Source: Rhizobium gallicum bv. gallicum R602sp (GTDB taxonomy: Bacteria > Pseudomonadota > Alphaproteobacteria > Rhizobiales > Rhizobiaceae). From it: a stretch of 64,000 bases of DNA. This document shows positions 39,844-49,654 of the stretch, piece after piece (position 1 is the first letter of the stretch; each line of letters opens with the position of its first letter). The position numbers were made by a program, and so were the translations under genes. The stretch spans positions 434,001 to 498,000 of the forward strand of contig NZ_CP006879.1 in the NCBI RefSeq assembly GCF_000816845.1. Direction: 5' to 3'. The notes beneath the pieces are model-generated. The model did not search any database. It saw only the letters and a list, made by a program, of their open reading frames with translations, and was not told where the DNA came from.

Positions 39844-41006
39844 AGGCGGTACTAATTGATGACGATCCCGAGGTCTGTCATCTGCTGCAAGTCCAACTGC
39901 AGCACATCGGCGTAGAGGCGCGCGCGGTTACAACGATTAGCGACATGCTCGACGCCGTAAGGCGGGAGAACCCCGACATTGTGTTTGTCGACTTGTCTCT
40001 CGGCGATGCCGACGGAATTGATGTTTTTCACATGCTCCGAGACCTCCGGTTTATGGGGCCCATTATTATAGTCAGCGGTCATCCCGAAATGGTACTTCGT
40101 CACGCGAAGGATATTGCGCTTCGCATGGGGTTGGACGCAAAGGCAACGCTTAGAAAGCCATTCAAGCTGCAAGATTTAAGACGGGTTCTAAACGAGGCGA
40201 CAAACGTTACGTCCACCATCGCACGCGTTAATAAACCAAGTCCAGACGCGACGTTGCGCGAGGCGCTTCAGAAGGATTGGATCAATTTCTGGTTTCAGCC
40301 ACAGGTTGATCTCAAGACTGGTCTTATAGTGGGCGCTGAGTGCCTGGCCCGGATCAGACACCCCAGCGACGGTCTGGTCTTTCCCGGCCAGTTCTTGCCG
40401 ACAGCCGACGACGATGACCTTCATGAACTCACGATTAGGGCCGCAGATGCTGCGGCAAAAGCTGCGTCACTTGATTTGCGGGATGGTGTGCCGCTACGTT
40501 TCTCGATAAACGTTTCCACTCACAGCATGAAACAACCTGGGCTGATTTTTCAGCTCAAACGGATGTGCGCCGTTAGTGCCCTAGACCTGACTTTGGAGAT
40601 CACCGAAAGTGACCGCGGTGATAGTTCGGTCTGCCGAGCGTTTGCGACACGCGCTGTGCTACACGGGTTCAAGATTTCAATCGATGATTTCGGATCCGGT
40701 TACGCTACCTTTGAACGGCTGCGACATACACCCTTTTCGGAACTCAAGTTGGATCGATCTGTTGTAAACGGATGTTCAGGCGACCGCGCTCTGAGAAATA
40801 TCTGTGTCGCGACCATACAGTTGGCCCACGGCTTTAATGCGCACGCAGTTGCCGAAGGGGTTGAGACGCCGGAGGATGCCGCGACGCTCGCTGAGATCGG
40901 ATGTGACGTCGCGCAGGGTTATTTCTATGCACCAGCGTTGCCCCTTGATGAATTTGCAGCGTATGTTCGGTTCCCCAAAAAAATTCTGCCGCGGGGCAAC
41001 TCGTAA
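39840..41006 (+). CDS. REC-EAL protein (cyclic di-GMP phosphodiesterase type)
   Basis: A 388-residue protein. An N-terminal receiver (VLIDDDPEVCHLLQVQLQ, DIVFVDLSLGDADG) is followed by an EAL domain from about residue 135 (WFQPQVDLKTGLIVGAECLA, INVSTHSMK, ITESD, IDDFGSGYATF, LKLDRS, AEGVET, AQGYFYAPA). The signature EAL is ECL (GAECLAR), but the other metal and catalytic residues (E in ITES, DD, K, EGVET) are present. It may hydrolyse or just bind cyclic di-GMP. The GTG start overlaps the regulator stop. Confidence 0.85.
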   Translation: MKAVLIDDDPEVCHLLQVQLQHIGVEARAVTTISDMLDAVRRENPDIVFVDLSLGDADGIDVFHMLRDLRFMGPIIIVSGHPEMVLRHAKDIALRMGLDAKATLRKPFKLQDLRRVLNEATNVTSTIARVNKPSPDATLREALQKDWINFWFQPQVDLKTGLIVGAECLARIRHPSDGLVFPGQFLPTADDDDLHELTIRAADAAAKAASLDLRDGVPLRFSINVSTHSMKQPGLIFQLKRMCAVSALDLTLEITESDRGDSSVCRAFATRAVLHGFKISIDDFGSGYATFERLRHTPFSELKLDRSVVNGCSGDRALRNICVATIQLAHGFNAHAVAEGVETPEDAATLAEIGCDVAQGYFYAPALPLDEFAAYVRFPKKILPRGNS

Positions 41007-41055
41007 TATGACCACTGCTCAATTTCTGAGCTGCCTCACCAGATCAGATCGCGTG

Positions 41056-41078
41056 CTCCCCTTGGGCTGAAGGGGTAG
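41056..41078. terminator. Hairpin between convergent genes
   Basis: GC-CCCCTT-GGGCTG-AAGGGG forms a strong stem between the REC-EAL gene and the convergent kinase gene. There is no T-run on the plus strand, so terminator function is uncertain. Confidence 0.35.
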
Positions 41079-41140
41079 CCTCGGCAATCGCCGTTGTATT
41101 ACACCGCGTCGAAGTTGGGGCTTAGCTGACGTCCAATCTG

Positions 41141-43459
41141 CTAAATGAACTGTCTTCCGCTCTTACCATCGAGTATCAAGCGCACCTTTGCGGCCAAGTC
41201 CCTTGGTCGGTAAGGTTTAGTGAGAAAGTCGACGCCAAGGTCGAGCCTCCCTTGATGAACTATAGCGTTCTCTGCGTATCCGGAAGTAAGCAAAATAGGT
41301 ATATTTGGTTGAATCTTGCGAGCCTCTTCCGCCAGCTGGCACCCATTTAGGCTGCCAGGCATGATTACGTCCGTGAACAGAAGGTCGATATCAGCGATTT
41401 CGCGTAGAGCGTGCAAGCCCTCTTGACCGTTTCGAGCCGAAATAATTTGGTAACCGAGATTTTCGAGTTGTGCGGCTACATAACTTAGTACCAACTCATC
41501 GTCCTCCACCAGAAGAATCTTCTCAGAGCCTTTGGGGAGAATGGCGTGGTTCGCATAGGACCTTACCTCTTTCTTGGCTTGAATGGCCTTCGGGAGGTAC
41601 ATCTTCACCGTCGTCCCCTGGCCGGGTTTCGAGTAAATCTTGACGTGCCCGTTCGATTGTTTGGCAAAACCAAAGACCATACTGAGACCCAAACCGCTCC
41701 CCTTCCCAACCTCCTTGGTCGTAAAGAACGGCTCAAAGGCGCGCGTGAGGACGTGGGATTCCATCCCAATCCCCGTGTCAGAGATGGCCATTATCACATA
41801 TTGACCGGGAGAAATGTCCGCGTTCCAATCCACATCATCTTTACCGATTGAGATATTTCTAGTTTCAATCATCAGGCGCCCGCCGAGGGGCATCGCATCG
41901 CGCGCATTAATGCAAAGGTTTAGGATGGCGGTCTCAAGCTGGGAAGGATCGACGAGCGCATTCCAGAGGCCGGCTGATTGGATGAATTCGACTTCTATGT
42001 TTTCGGAAAGTGCCCTCCGTAACAGACCGTCGATATCCTTCAGGAGTAAATTGAGATCGACGGCTTGCGGCTCGAGAGCCTGCCGGCGCGCGAAGGCGAG
42101 CAGCCGGTGAATAAGGTCAGCCCCTTTTTGAGCGGCCGCTGACGTCATTTCCGCAAGGCGACGAAGGCTCTCATCCTCGCTCAGCCGTTCGGCGAGAACC
42201 TCTGCATTGCCCAGTATGACGGTTAGAAGATTGTTGAAGTCATGCGCTACACCCCCCGTCAACTGCCCCACTGCCTCAAGCTTTTGGGCTTGCCTTAGTT
42301 GCTCCTCGACTGCGAGGCGCCTTGTGATGTCCGAGTTGATCGAAAGGATGGATCGCGGACTACCATCCCCATCACGCATCAGCGAACAGCGGACCTCTAC
42401 GGCAATGCGGCTCCCATCCTTGCGCTTTTGCGCGATCTCCCCACTCCAGTCTCCCGTTGCCACGACGGCGGCAACATAAGTGAGTAGGTCGAGCTCATCG
42501 CAATACAGCAATTGTCCAAGCGATTGGCCCACTGCTTCTTCCGCCGTCCACCCGTAGATTCGCTCTGCACCCTTATTCCAGAACAGAATTCTCTGGTCGA
42601 TATCATGAACGATAATCGCATCCCGAGCCATGTCGAGAAGAGCCGCCTGCTGTGCAAGCTTATCTTCGGCTTCTTTACGCGCCGAAACGTCAGTCATTCC
42701 ACCGACACATCGAACCGGTTTTCTCTGACGATCGTAGATGATATATGCAGAATCCTCGACGTGCGCGATCGAGCCATCTCCCCGAAAGAATCTGTACTGA
42801 TCCTCCCAGTTTTGTTCCTTGGAATCCATAGCCTCTTGCGTGGAGCCTAATACGCGCTCTAGATCGTCCGGATGGACACGCATCTTCCAGAATTCAAGAT
42901 TCCGGCGACTTTCTTCGGGCGAGTGGCCAAACACAGTCTTGAGGCCTTCGCTCCACCAGAGGTTACCCGTGATAACATTCCAATCCCAGATTACGTCTGT
43001 GGTTACGCTTGAAACTGCCCGGAACAGTTCCTCGCTCTCGCGAGTCTTCTGTTCAGCGGCAAGACGCTCGGTGACATCCTGGGCCATGATCAACCTCGCA
43101 TTTCGCCCTTCAAATTCGAAGGCATGGGACGAGATCTCTGCAAAGATAATCCGGCCATCCTTAAGTCGATGGCGCCAAACGCCGGACTCCTCGATGCCGC
43201 GGGGCCCCTGGGTTGCACTTTCCAACAGGGCAGGCACATCTTCGGGGGGACGAATGTCCCTGATGGTCATCTTGGAGAAATCCTGCCGAGAGTACCCATA
43301 GAGGGCGACGGCAGCGTCATTTACCATCAAGAATTGCAGCGTCTCAACGTTGTAAACCCACATCGCTTGTGGGTGGGAATCGAATAGTTGCACACAGTCA
43401 GATTCACTTTGACGCGGCGCCTTGAAGGGATCATTTGTCATTGTCGTTGGCTGTATCAT
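41141..43459 (-). CDS. PAS hybrid histidine kinase with C-terminal receiver
   Basis: A protein of about 772 residues with three PAS domains (first DSHPQAMWVYNVETLQFLMV; second WNVITGNLWWSEGLKTVFGH; third IIVHDIDQRILFWNKGAERI). A HisKA H-box (GGVAHDFNNLL, His406) is followed by an HATPase domain (NLCINARDAM, SDTGIGM, GKGSGLGLSMVFGFAKQSNG) and a receiver (ILLVEDDELVLSYVAAQL, LLFTDVIMPGSLNG, TKPYRPRDL). No membrane segments, so it senses cytoplasmic signals. The start at 43459 (MIQPTTMTND) is a choice without a strong ribosome site. It is convergent to the regulator/EAL operon, a likely partner. Confidence 0.88.
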   Translation of the reverse strand: MIQPTTMTNDPFKAPRQSESDCVQLFDSHPQAMWVYNVETLQFLMVNDAAVALYGYSRQDFSKMTIRDIRPPEDVPALLESATQGPRGIEESGVWRHRLKDGRIIFAEISSHAFEFEGRNARLIMAQDVTERLAAEQKTRESEELFRAVSSVTTDVIWDWNVITGNLWWSEGLKTVFGHSPEESRRNLEFWKMRVHPDDLERVLGSTQEAMDSKEQNWEDQYRFFRGDGSIAHVEDSAYIIYDRQRKPVRCVGGMTDVSARKEAEDKLAQQAALLDMARDAIIVHDIDQRILFWNKGAERIYGWTAEEAVGQSLGQLLYCDELDLLTYVAAVVATGDWSGEIAQKRKDGSRIAVEVRCSLMRDGDGSPRSILSINSDITRRLAVEEQLRQAQKLEAVGQLTGGVAHDFNNLLTVILGNAEVLAERLSEDESLRRLAEMTSAAAQKGADLIHRLLAFARRQALEPQAVDLNLLLKDIDGLLRRALSENIEVEFIQSAGLWNALVDPSQLETAILNLCINARDAMPLGGRLMIETRNISIGKDDVDWNADISPGQYVIMAISDTGIGMESHVLTRAFEPFFTTKEVGKGSGLGLSMVFGFAKQSNGHVKIYSKPGQGTTVKMYLPKAIQAKKEVRSYANHAILPKGSEKILLVEDDELVLSYVAAQLENLGYQIISARNGQEGLHALREIADIDLLFTDVIMPGSLNGCQLAEEARKIQPNIPILLTSGYAENAIVHQGRLDLGVDFLTKPYRPRDLAAKVRLILDGKSGRQFI

Positions 43460-43685
43460 CGCGATCACTGAAAACCAAGACGATCCTGTTCCGCGACCGA
43501 CGGGCAAGGCTTGTGCGAGATGGCGTCCATCGCCGGTTTCTCCGTCAGCTCGACGCATCATTTCCGCGCGACCAGGTGCAAACGCCCTGGTATGGCACCC
43601 ACATTGCAATCAAGATGCGAAGCGCCGTTGGAAGGTAGCTTCCCGCGCTCCTCTTCTCTCGATCGAGGGGAACGAGGCCTTGCGA

Positions 43686-43952
43686 TCAATTGCGTGGAGA
43701 GCGTCCCACCGCGCGCGGTCGATATCCTCGCGCTCGCTTCTGGCGCATAATGTCGAGAAAGAGATCGACGGCCTCTTCTTCCCGCTCGAACAGGTGGACC
43801 TTGCTCTGCCCTCTTTTGCCGATCCGACCCCATGTCCGCTTGAGGCAGGTTGTGCCGAACAACGTGCCGGAAATCTCCATCACGTAGTAGCGTGCCATGT
43901 TCTTGGTGGCATCTGTCCGTTCGACATAAAGATGATAAGGCTGAGCAATCAT
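43686..43952 (-). CDS. WGR-domain protein
   Basis: An 88-residue protein almost entirely a WGR domain: YHLYVERTDATKNMARYYVM, GTLFGTTCLKRTWGRIGKRG, QSKVHLFEREEEAVDLF. WGR domains bind nucleic acids, as in PARPs, and stand alone on many rhizobial plasmids with unknown role. MIAQPYHLY at 43952 is chosen as the start; an upstream ATG at 43988 adds 12 residues. A 10-bp perfect inverted repeat lies just before it. Confidence 0.8.
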   Translation of the reverse strand: MIAQPYHLYVERTDATKNMARYYVMEISGTLFGTTCLKRTWGRIGKRGQSKVHLFEREEEAVDLFLDIMRQKRARGYRPRAVGRSPRN

Positions 43953-43994
43953 GCCCGCAGAATCCGAAAATTCGGCGCTAGCGTCCAACGAGAC

Positions 43995-44026
43995 TTATGA
44001 ATCGGTCATGGTGGTTCGATTCATAA
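43995..44026. promoter_or_regulatory. Perfect 10-bp inverted repeat upstream of the WGR gene
   Basis: TTATGAATCG and CGATTCATAA are perfect inverted copies separated by 12 bases. They lie directly before the WGR gene, in AT-rich sequence suited to an operator. No regulator gene adjoins it. Confidence 0.35.
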
Positions 44027-44199
44027 CGATGATGGGTGCGAAAGCGTGCTGATGAAGGATTGCGACCGGAGCCCGTAAGGGCTCCGCCTCTTCGGGTGAC
44101 GATGCTCTCGCGAGCTCCAGGTCCGCTCCAATCACTAAATTTCTGTCCTACGTCTTCGGAACCATTGAGCTTTTCCTGATGAAAGGTGACGGCGATGGA

Positions 44200-44400
44200 A
44201 GAGCAATCCGCCACCGAATGCGCTGAACGGGGAGATTGCCGAGCTCATCAAGGATCAAGAGGATCGGAATGGACAAGAAGGGGCGATTGGCCGGAGCGCC
44301 GCCGCGCCTTCTCCTGCTTGATCGCGTTGACGAGATCGACGGTCTAGAAGGGGCGAGGCGTGCGGCCTTAGGCAACAGACCTGACCTCCGGTTCGGCCGT
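44200..44400 (-). pseudogene. IS21-type IstB fragment
   Basis: The minus strand reads VDLVNAIKQEKARRRSG in one frame and LLILDELGNLPV in another. In IstB ATPases these are neighbours (VDLVNxLExEK, then LVILDELGYLPF, the Walker B). Both ends and the Walker A are missing. It sits immediately downstream of the broken nodA, so an IS21 insertion may have truncated it. Confidence 0.55.
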
Positions 44401-44445
44401 CTCGGCTGCGACAGGCAGCCTCGAAGGCAGGCGATGCCTGTTCAG

Positions 44446-44712
44446 TTAGTTCGCCCCCACCAGCAGGTCGACTCCGTCAACCTTGATGAAACGGCGCAGT
44501 AAGCCCATGTGGGCCGCCACACCGCTCGAATCGTAGGCGATTGCACGAAGCTCAGGTCTTGCGCCGGCCCAGCTTCGACCACCATCGAACGGCTTTGCAT
44601 TATAGGCCCCGGTCGGTCCATAGGTTTTTCGGAAGAACTCGGCGAGTTCGACATGGTCGGAGAGTTGCAACTCTTTTTCCCAGCACAGTTTCCATCGCAC
44701 CTTAGAGCGCAT
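44446..44712 (-). pseudogene. nodA: nodA, 5' portion only
   Basis: The first 88 residues of NodA, the acyltransferase that N-acylates the chitooligosaccharide backbone of Nod factors. [60 protein letters not shown] and [15 protein letters not shown] follow the family closely. It then ends VGAN and a stop. Normal NodA has about 196 residues, so more than half is missing. No nod box is recognisable in the 200 bases upstream, and no nodB or nodC follows. It cannot be functional. Confidence 0.9.
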
Positions 44713-44942
44713 GCAAAGACCTCTTTTTTTGCTGTTGACTGGAGTTCTGTGATGTTTACCGCTCGCTTCAAAGAAGCAGTTGGATCACCGAGTAGGCGCC
44801 ACCCAATGCCTTGAACCTTCCCGCGCTAAGGCGATGACGTTCGTCCTTAATGTGGATCGCACCAACCCCAATCTGCTCCGCCAGTCCAGGCAGACGCCAC
44901 GAGCGCTCGCTCACGCCCACACGCGGCAGTTCCAGCACGATT
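44713..44942. other. No gene; former nodA upstream region
   Basis: Read on the minus strand, a nodA gene would need a nod box here. I find only an ATCCAACTG start and no further match to the 49-base consensus, so the control element is absent or destroyed. Confidence 0.4.
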
Positions 44943-45230
44943 TCATATCGTTTCTGAGCGAAAACTATACGACCGATGTCTCGTTAGGCCCGCTTGCCGC
45001 GGCGCAATAGCAATGTCCCTGCCCGAAAAGATCGGCTTCATCGGAACCTGCGCTATCATCGATGCCATGGCGTGCCTCAAGCGCGCCACCTCCAGCTCGA
45101 GTTCATCGAGGAGGCCGGTCACCTTGCGATATTCGTCACAATGCTTGTTGAAGCGTGCGTCCGTCGCCATCAGCGTGCGCACGGTTTCTTCATTCTCGGA
45201 AAACCTCGCCAGCAACAATCCGTTCAACCA
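44943..45230 (-). CDS. YdcH/DUF465-like small coiled-coil protein
   Basis: A frame of up to 110 residues on the minus strand; its core ENEETVRTLMATDARFNKHC, then EYRKVTGLLDELELEVARLR, fits DUF465 small helical proteins. The start is unclear: it overlaps the end of the transporter gene and no ATG is in the right place, so a GTG or TTG is likely. It follows the SulP gene closely and is probably co-transcribed. Function unknown. Confidence 0.5.
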   Translation of the reverse strand, partial: WLNGLLLARFSENEETVRTLMATDARFNKHCDEYRKVTGLLDELELEVARLRHAMASMIAQVPMKPIFSGRDIAIAPRQAGLTRHRSYSFRSETI

Positions 45231-46977
45231 TCCTGTTGGTTCCCTGCTTCTGCGTCCCTTGCGGTATTCCTGCACGCGCGGTCGTCACTGCGTCGGCCAG
45301 CGTTCTCTTGAAGCGCACCCGCGGCGGTCGCATGCCGTGTATCAGAAGCACGCGCCGGACTGCCGATGATGCACCGCCAATGTGAACGGCGGCGCCTTGG
45401 TGATAAGCCTTGCGCACAAAGCCTTCAATAGTGGCGGCGCCGGTCGAGTCGAGAATCGGCACGCCTGAGAAATCAATGACATAGGCTTTGGGTTGCTCAC
45501 CGATGCGATCCAGCGCGGCCCCGACCCCCGCCGCCGCACCGAAGAAGAATGCCCCGGATATCCGGCAGACGACGATGTCCGGATCGGTTGCCAGATCCGC
45601 CTCGTAAGGCTCGCGTCCGTTGCCATTCATCGTGTCGGGCTTGTCTAGTTCCGCGACCGGCCATGTGTGCTCGACTTCGACGGCCTCCGCCATGCGGTGC
45701 AGGAAAAGCAGCGTCCCCAATGCAAAGCCGACCAGAATCCCCTCGGTCAGGTCACGAAACACAACCAGCAAGAAGGTGATCAGCAGCACGACAGCATCGC
45801 CTCGCGAGGCGCGCACGAGCGTCGCGAACTCGTGCTTTTCCACCATGTTCCAGGCCACGACAGCCAGCACCGCTGCCAATGCCGCCAGCGGGACGTAAGC
45901 GGCAAGCGGCGCGGCGATGAGCATGAACAGCAGCAGAAAGACCGAATGAAGCATTCCTGATATCGGCCCGCGCGCTCCGGAGCGGACGTTGGTTGCTGTG
46001 CGGGCAATGTTGCCGGTCACGCAGAAACCGCCGAAGAGCGGAGCGGCGATGTTGGCCACGCCCTGGGCCACCAGTTCGCAGTTCGAGCGATGCCGCCGGC
46101 CGCTCATCGAGTCCGCCACAACCGCCGAGAGCAGGCTCTCGATGCAGCCGAGGAGTGCGAAGGAAAGTGCGGAGGGCAGGACTTCGACCACCTTTGCCCA
46201 GGAGAGCAGTGGCATCTGCGGCATCGGGAGCGACTGCGGAATTCCGCCGAAGCGGGTGCCGACCGTTGCGACTGGCAAGCCGAGCAACGCCGCGGCGCTG
46301 GCGGCGGCCGCCACCGCGATGATGAAAGCGGGCCAATGCGGGCGGAACCGGCGGACGACGACGATGCCGCCGGTCGTCAGGGCTGCGACGGCAATTGCCG
46401 ACATGTTGACCGTCGCCAGGGTGCCGCCGATCGCCTGGAGCTTCGGCAGCAGCGGCCCCGGCTCCTTGTCGAGCTCCAGGCCGAGCAGTTCCTTGAGCTG
46501 GCTGGCAAAGATGATGACCGCGATGCCGGAGGTGAAACCGACCGTCACCGGATAGGGGATGTACTTGATGAAGGTCCCGAGCCGCAGCAGCCCGACCGCC
46601 ATCAGGATCGCCCCGGATATCATCGTCGCCAGGAGCAGGCCATCGATCCCGTGCTGCGCCACGGTCGCCGACACGAGCACGATAAACGCGCCGGCCGGCC
46701 CGGCAATTTGAAAGCGGCTGCCACCAAGCATCGAAACGATGAAGCCTCCGACGATCGACGTGTAAAGCCCACGATCGGGCGTGACGCCGGAGGCGATCGC
46801 GATCGCCATCGACAGTGGCAGCGCCACGATGGCAACCGTCAGGCCGGCAATGGCATCGGCTTTCAGGTCCGCGAGGCCGTAGCGCTCGCGGAGAACCGTG
46901 ACAAGCTTGGGGGTGAACAGCTCAAAAAAGCCGGGCTCAGCAGTTCGGGCGACCATGACCATCCTTTCGCGTGCCAC
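45190..46977 (-). CDS. SulP-family anion transporter with STAS domain
   Basis: A 595-residue inner-membrane protein with about 11-12 hydrophobic segments. Signature regions: ADAIAGLTVAIVALPLSMAI (SulP domain entry), GLYTSIVGGFIVSMLGGSRF, GIAVIIFASQLKELLGL, and NIAAPLFGGFCVTGNIART. A cytoplasmic STAS domain follows from about residue 470 (VCRISGAFFFGAAAGVGAAL, YVIDFSGVPILDSTGAATIE). It moves sulfate, bicarbonate or other anions with protons or sodium. A small HTH regulator is encoded upstream on the same strand, and a DUF465-like protein downstream. Confidence 0.92.
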   Translation of the reverse strand: MARERMVMVARTAEPGFFELFTPKLVTVLRERYGLADLKADAIAGLTVAIVALPLSMAIAIASGVTPDRGLYTSIVGGFIVSMLGGSRFQIAGPAGAFIVLVSATVAQHGIDGLLLATMISGAILMAVGLLRLGTFIKYIPYPVTVGFTSGIAVIIFASQLKELLGLELDKEPGPLLPKLQAIGGTLATVNMSAIAVAALTTGGIVVVRRFRPHWPAFIIAVAAAASAAALLGLPVATVGTRFGGIPQSLPMPQMPLLSWAKVVEVLPSALSFALLGCIESLLSAVVADSMSGRRHRSNCELVAQGVANIAAPLFGGFCVTGNIARTATNVRSGARGPISGMLHSVFLLLFMLIAAPLAAYVPLAALAAVLAVVAWNMVEKHEFATLVRASRGDAVVLLITFLLVVFRDLTEGILVGFALGTLLFLHRMAEAVEVEHTWPVAELDKPDTMNGNGREPYEADLATDPDIVVCRISGAFFFGAAAGVGAALDRIGEQPKAYVIDFSGVPILDSTGAATIEGFVRKAYHQGAAVHIGGASSAVRRVLLIHGMRPPRVRFKRTLADAVTTARAGIPQGTQKQGTNRMVERIVAGEVFRE

Positions 46978-47038
46978 AACGGAGGCGGATCGTCGGCCGG
47001 TCAGCCGGTCGGCGCCGCGTTCGCGGAATTCCTGAGAG

Positions 47039-47299
47039 TTAGCCCGTATTCACGGGGTGTCTGAGACGAACACCGCGCCCGCCGCCGCCGCTGACGGCGT
47101 GCTCGCCAATCAGCTCGATGCCAGCACGGTCGAGCGCCTCGACAACCTTGACCAAGGAATCGATCACCCCGCGCACATTCCCGGTGCTTGCCTCCATGCG
47201 CTGGATGGTCGGCACCGAGACACCAGCCATCGCTGCCATGGTTTTCTGGTCGATATCGAGGAGAGCACGGGCGGCACGAAGCTGGGCGGCGGTGATCAT
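47039..47299 (-). CDS. Small XRE-type HTH regulator
   Basis: An 86-residue protein opening MITAAQLRAARALLDIDQKT with the second helix AAMAGVSVPTIQRMEAS. This single HTH type is commonly encoded just ahead of SulP transporter genes and may control them. The C-terminal part (ALDRAGIELIGEHAVSG, then a Gly-rich GGGGRGVRLR) is the usual tail of this group. The stop is about 60 bases before the transporter start, fitting an operon. Confidence 0.82.
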   Translation of the reverse strand: MITAAQLRAARALLDIDQKTMAAMAGVSVPTIQRMEASTGNVRGVIDSLVKVVEALDRAGIELIGEHAVSGGGGRGVRLRHPVNTG

Positions 47300-47450
47300 C
47301 TGAGATTCATGTTTATGTATGAGAAATCACATTAACAACATTATCACTGATGTAAAAAACATCAACATGCAACGAACAGGTCTCGGTTGGCGTGCAGGCA
47401 GGCATGGAATTCGCCAACGCTTTCCATGTCAAGCGACCGGAGCCAAAAAC

Positions 47451-47640
47451 ATGATCGTGAAAGACAGCAACGGAACGCCGCTCCAAGACGGGGACTCCGT
47501 CACGCTCATAAAGGATCTGAAGGTGAAGGACACCTCTGTGACGCTGGAACGTGGCACCCTGATCAAGAACATTCGGCAACGGATGAAATCGAATGCCTAC
47601 GATGCGCGACACGAAAAAACTGAGCGAAGAGGAATTCAGG
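47451..47640 (+). pseudogene. phnA (YjdM) C-terminal domain fragment
   Basis: [20 protein letters not shown], then [19 protein letters not shown], matches the C-terminal SH3-like domain of PhnA/YjdM. The N-terminal zinc ribbon is absent, and the next residues change frame (ATDEIECLR is in the neighbouring frame). It is likely the leftover of an alkylphosphonate-associated gene. A longer in-frame extension in both directions is unlike PhnA. Confidence 0.5.
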
Positions 47641-47716
47641 GCATACATGTATTTGGAACGCGCGTTCAGATGTGGCATCGCTATCGTGATTTCCCACAGA
47701 AGGTAGTTACGGCGCA

Positions 47717-49654
47717 CTAAGTCGATGGTGACTTGAATCGATTTTTCGCCACGCAGGTCCGCATGTCCTGACGCCGAAACCAAATCGCGCGGCCACATCT
47801 CAACGGGGCGTTGCCAGCCGTGAAGACGATCTGCTCGTCGGCTCGCATTCGTAGTACCTCATGCGGCTGGATCAGCGGTCGGGCTGCAAGCTGCTTCGAG
47901 CGCGTGCGAGACGATCCTTTCGCCTGGAAACTGCGGCTGACCTGATCGATTTCGACCGTGGTCATCCCGCATCGTCTTGAGATGTAATCGGCCGTTTCCG
48001 GATCATTGATGGCGGCGAACGAGATCCAACTCGCGCTCTCGAACCACTTGCTCGATGCATCCCGGCCGCCATAGGTTTCCCGTAACTGACCGATCGACTG
48101 ATAGATCATCGTCAGCGTGATGCCGTATTTGCGGCCGGCGTCTCTCGCAGTTTCTAGAATGCGCATATGGCCTAGACGCGCCACCTCATCGAGAAGGAAG
48201 AGAGCGCGACCGTTCATCACGCCGTCGCGATTGTAGATCGCGTTCACCAACGAGCCGATAATGACGCGCGCAAGGCCGGCATGGGTCTCCAGTGTCTTGA
48301 GGTCGATGTTGATGAACACGTCGGTCTTGCCGGACGCAATGTCTTCGGTCAAGAAGGTCGAACCGGAGACCAGAGCGGCATAGTTCGGATAGGACAGCCA
48401 GTGCGTTTCCTTGATCGCGTTTGCATAAACACCGGAGAAGGTCTCCGGCGTCATGTTGACGAACGCCGCTACGTTTTCCCTCACAAAGTCCGATTCCGAA
48501 TTGTCGTAGATCTCCTGCAGGCGCTGGCGAAGTTTCGGCTCCGGTTCCGACAGATTCGCGCGCACTTGGCGAAGCGTCTGTCGCTCTTTTTCCGTGTGTC
48601 CGGACAGGCAAACATCGGCGATGATCGCGGTCAGCAACTGCAAACCAGAAGCTCGGAAGAAATCGTCGCGTACTCCGCTCGTGCGGCCACTGTCGCTCAT
48701 GATCCAGGACGCGACCGCGGCGATATCCTCTTCCTTCGTTCCGCCAAATTGCCCGATCCAGTCGAGCGCGTTGAAGCCGGTCTGCGGATTCCTGGGATCG
48801 AGAATCCTGATCCGTCGCCCAGCATCTTCACGGCGTTTGCAAACCATCGGCGCCACCTCGTTCGACGGATCCAGCACGATGAGCGTTCCACCCCATTTGA
48901 GCGCTGTCGGGATCGTCACCGAGGTCGTCTTGAAGCCGCCCGAACCGGCAAAGACGATCCCGTGCGAGGAGCCGAACGAGCCGTCGAAACAAAGCAGCGG
49001 CGACTTGCCGCCGGCGCCCCATGTTTCCGGGCTATCGGCGCGGAACGAAAGTGCTGCGGTGCTGTCCTTGTCGACGCGATAACGTTCGCCGATGACGATG
49101 CCGCCCGCATCGGGCAACAGCTTCTCCGCTTCGTTCAGTTTCATCCAGTCGGCCTCTCCGTGAAGGGCGCGTTTTCCGCGAATGCGCGTCGGCTCAGACC
49201 GAGCGAAGCCCGCGTTGCCCAGGAGCGCAACCCGCAGGGCGAAACATCCAGCCATCAATGCGGCGGCCGCGCCGATCATCGTAGGGGGATCGAGATAGGC
49301 GAAGATGGATCTCCCCGCCGGTAGCTGTCCGGAGAATGCGGCAAGTCGCGTTGCTTCACGCAACGCCGCGATCGAGATTGCAGAGGCACTCCCCGCGACA
49401 ACGCCCCAGCCGGCGAAATGGATGCGAATTGCGCCGACGGCAGCGAACAGAAAGACGACACCGATCGCGGCAGCCAGGACATAGGGGAGCGCAATGCCTG
49501 CCCGGCCGAGCATGAGCTTGGCGGCCTCGGTCTTGCCAAACCCCGCCAGGGACGGAGCCATACCACTTGCGAGGATCGCCACGCCGACCATGAGCATGAC
49601 GGGGGTGATGGCGAGAAGGACCCTATTCACGGCTCTTGCCGAAGGCCTCCGCAC
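47717..49654 (-). CDS. traG: TraG, type IV coupling protein
   Basis: A 645-residue VirD4/TraG ATPase that links the relaxosome to the mating pore. Two to three N-terminal membrane segments ([20 protein letters not shown] and [21 protein letters not shown] region) precede a Walker A (GSGGFKTTS) and Walker B ([12 protein letters not shown]), with [17 protein letters not shown] and [15 protein letters not shown] between and after. GTG at 49654 is used; a GTG 8 codons later is possible. It is the last gene of the leftward traCDG operon and overlaps traD. Confidence 0.93.
   Translation of the reverse strand: MRRPSARAVNRVLLAITPVMLMVGVAILASGMAPSLAGFGKTEAAKLMLGRAGIALPYVLAAAIGVVFLFAAVGAIRIHFAGWGVVAGSASAISIAALREATRLAAFSGQLPAGRSIFAYLDPPTMIGAAAALMAGCFALRVALLGNAGFARSEPTRIRGKRALHGEADWMKLNEAEKLLPDAGGIVIGERYRVDKDSTAALSFRADSPETWGAGGKSPLLCFDGSFGSSHGIVFAGSGGFKTTSVTIPTALKWGGTLIVLDPSNEVAPMVCKRREDAGRRIRILDPRNPQTGFNALDWIGQFGGTKEEDIAAVASWIMSDSGRTSGVRDDFFRASGLQLLTAIIADVCLSGHTEKERQTLRQVRANLSEPEPKLRQRLQEIYDNSESDFVRENVAAFVNMTPETFSGVYANAIKETHWLSYPNYAALVSGSTFLTEDIASGKTDVFINIDLKTLETHAGLARVIIGSLVNAIYNRDGVMNGRALFLLDEVARLGHMRILETARDAGRKYGITLTMIYQSIGQLRETYGGRDASSKWFESASWISFAAINDPETADYISRRCGMTTVEIDQVSRSFQAKGSSRTRSKQLAARPLIQPHEVLRMRADEQIVFTAGNAPLRCGRAIWFRRQDMRTCVAKNRFKSPST

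Noticed and set aside
44713..44942. Possible nod box upstream of nodA
   Set aside because: Only a short ATCCAACTG matches; the remaining consensus blocks are absent.
46090..47064. Plus-strand frame opposite the SulP gene
   Set aside because: It is an Asp/Arg/His-rich shadow; the SulP protein on the minus strand is clear from end to end.
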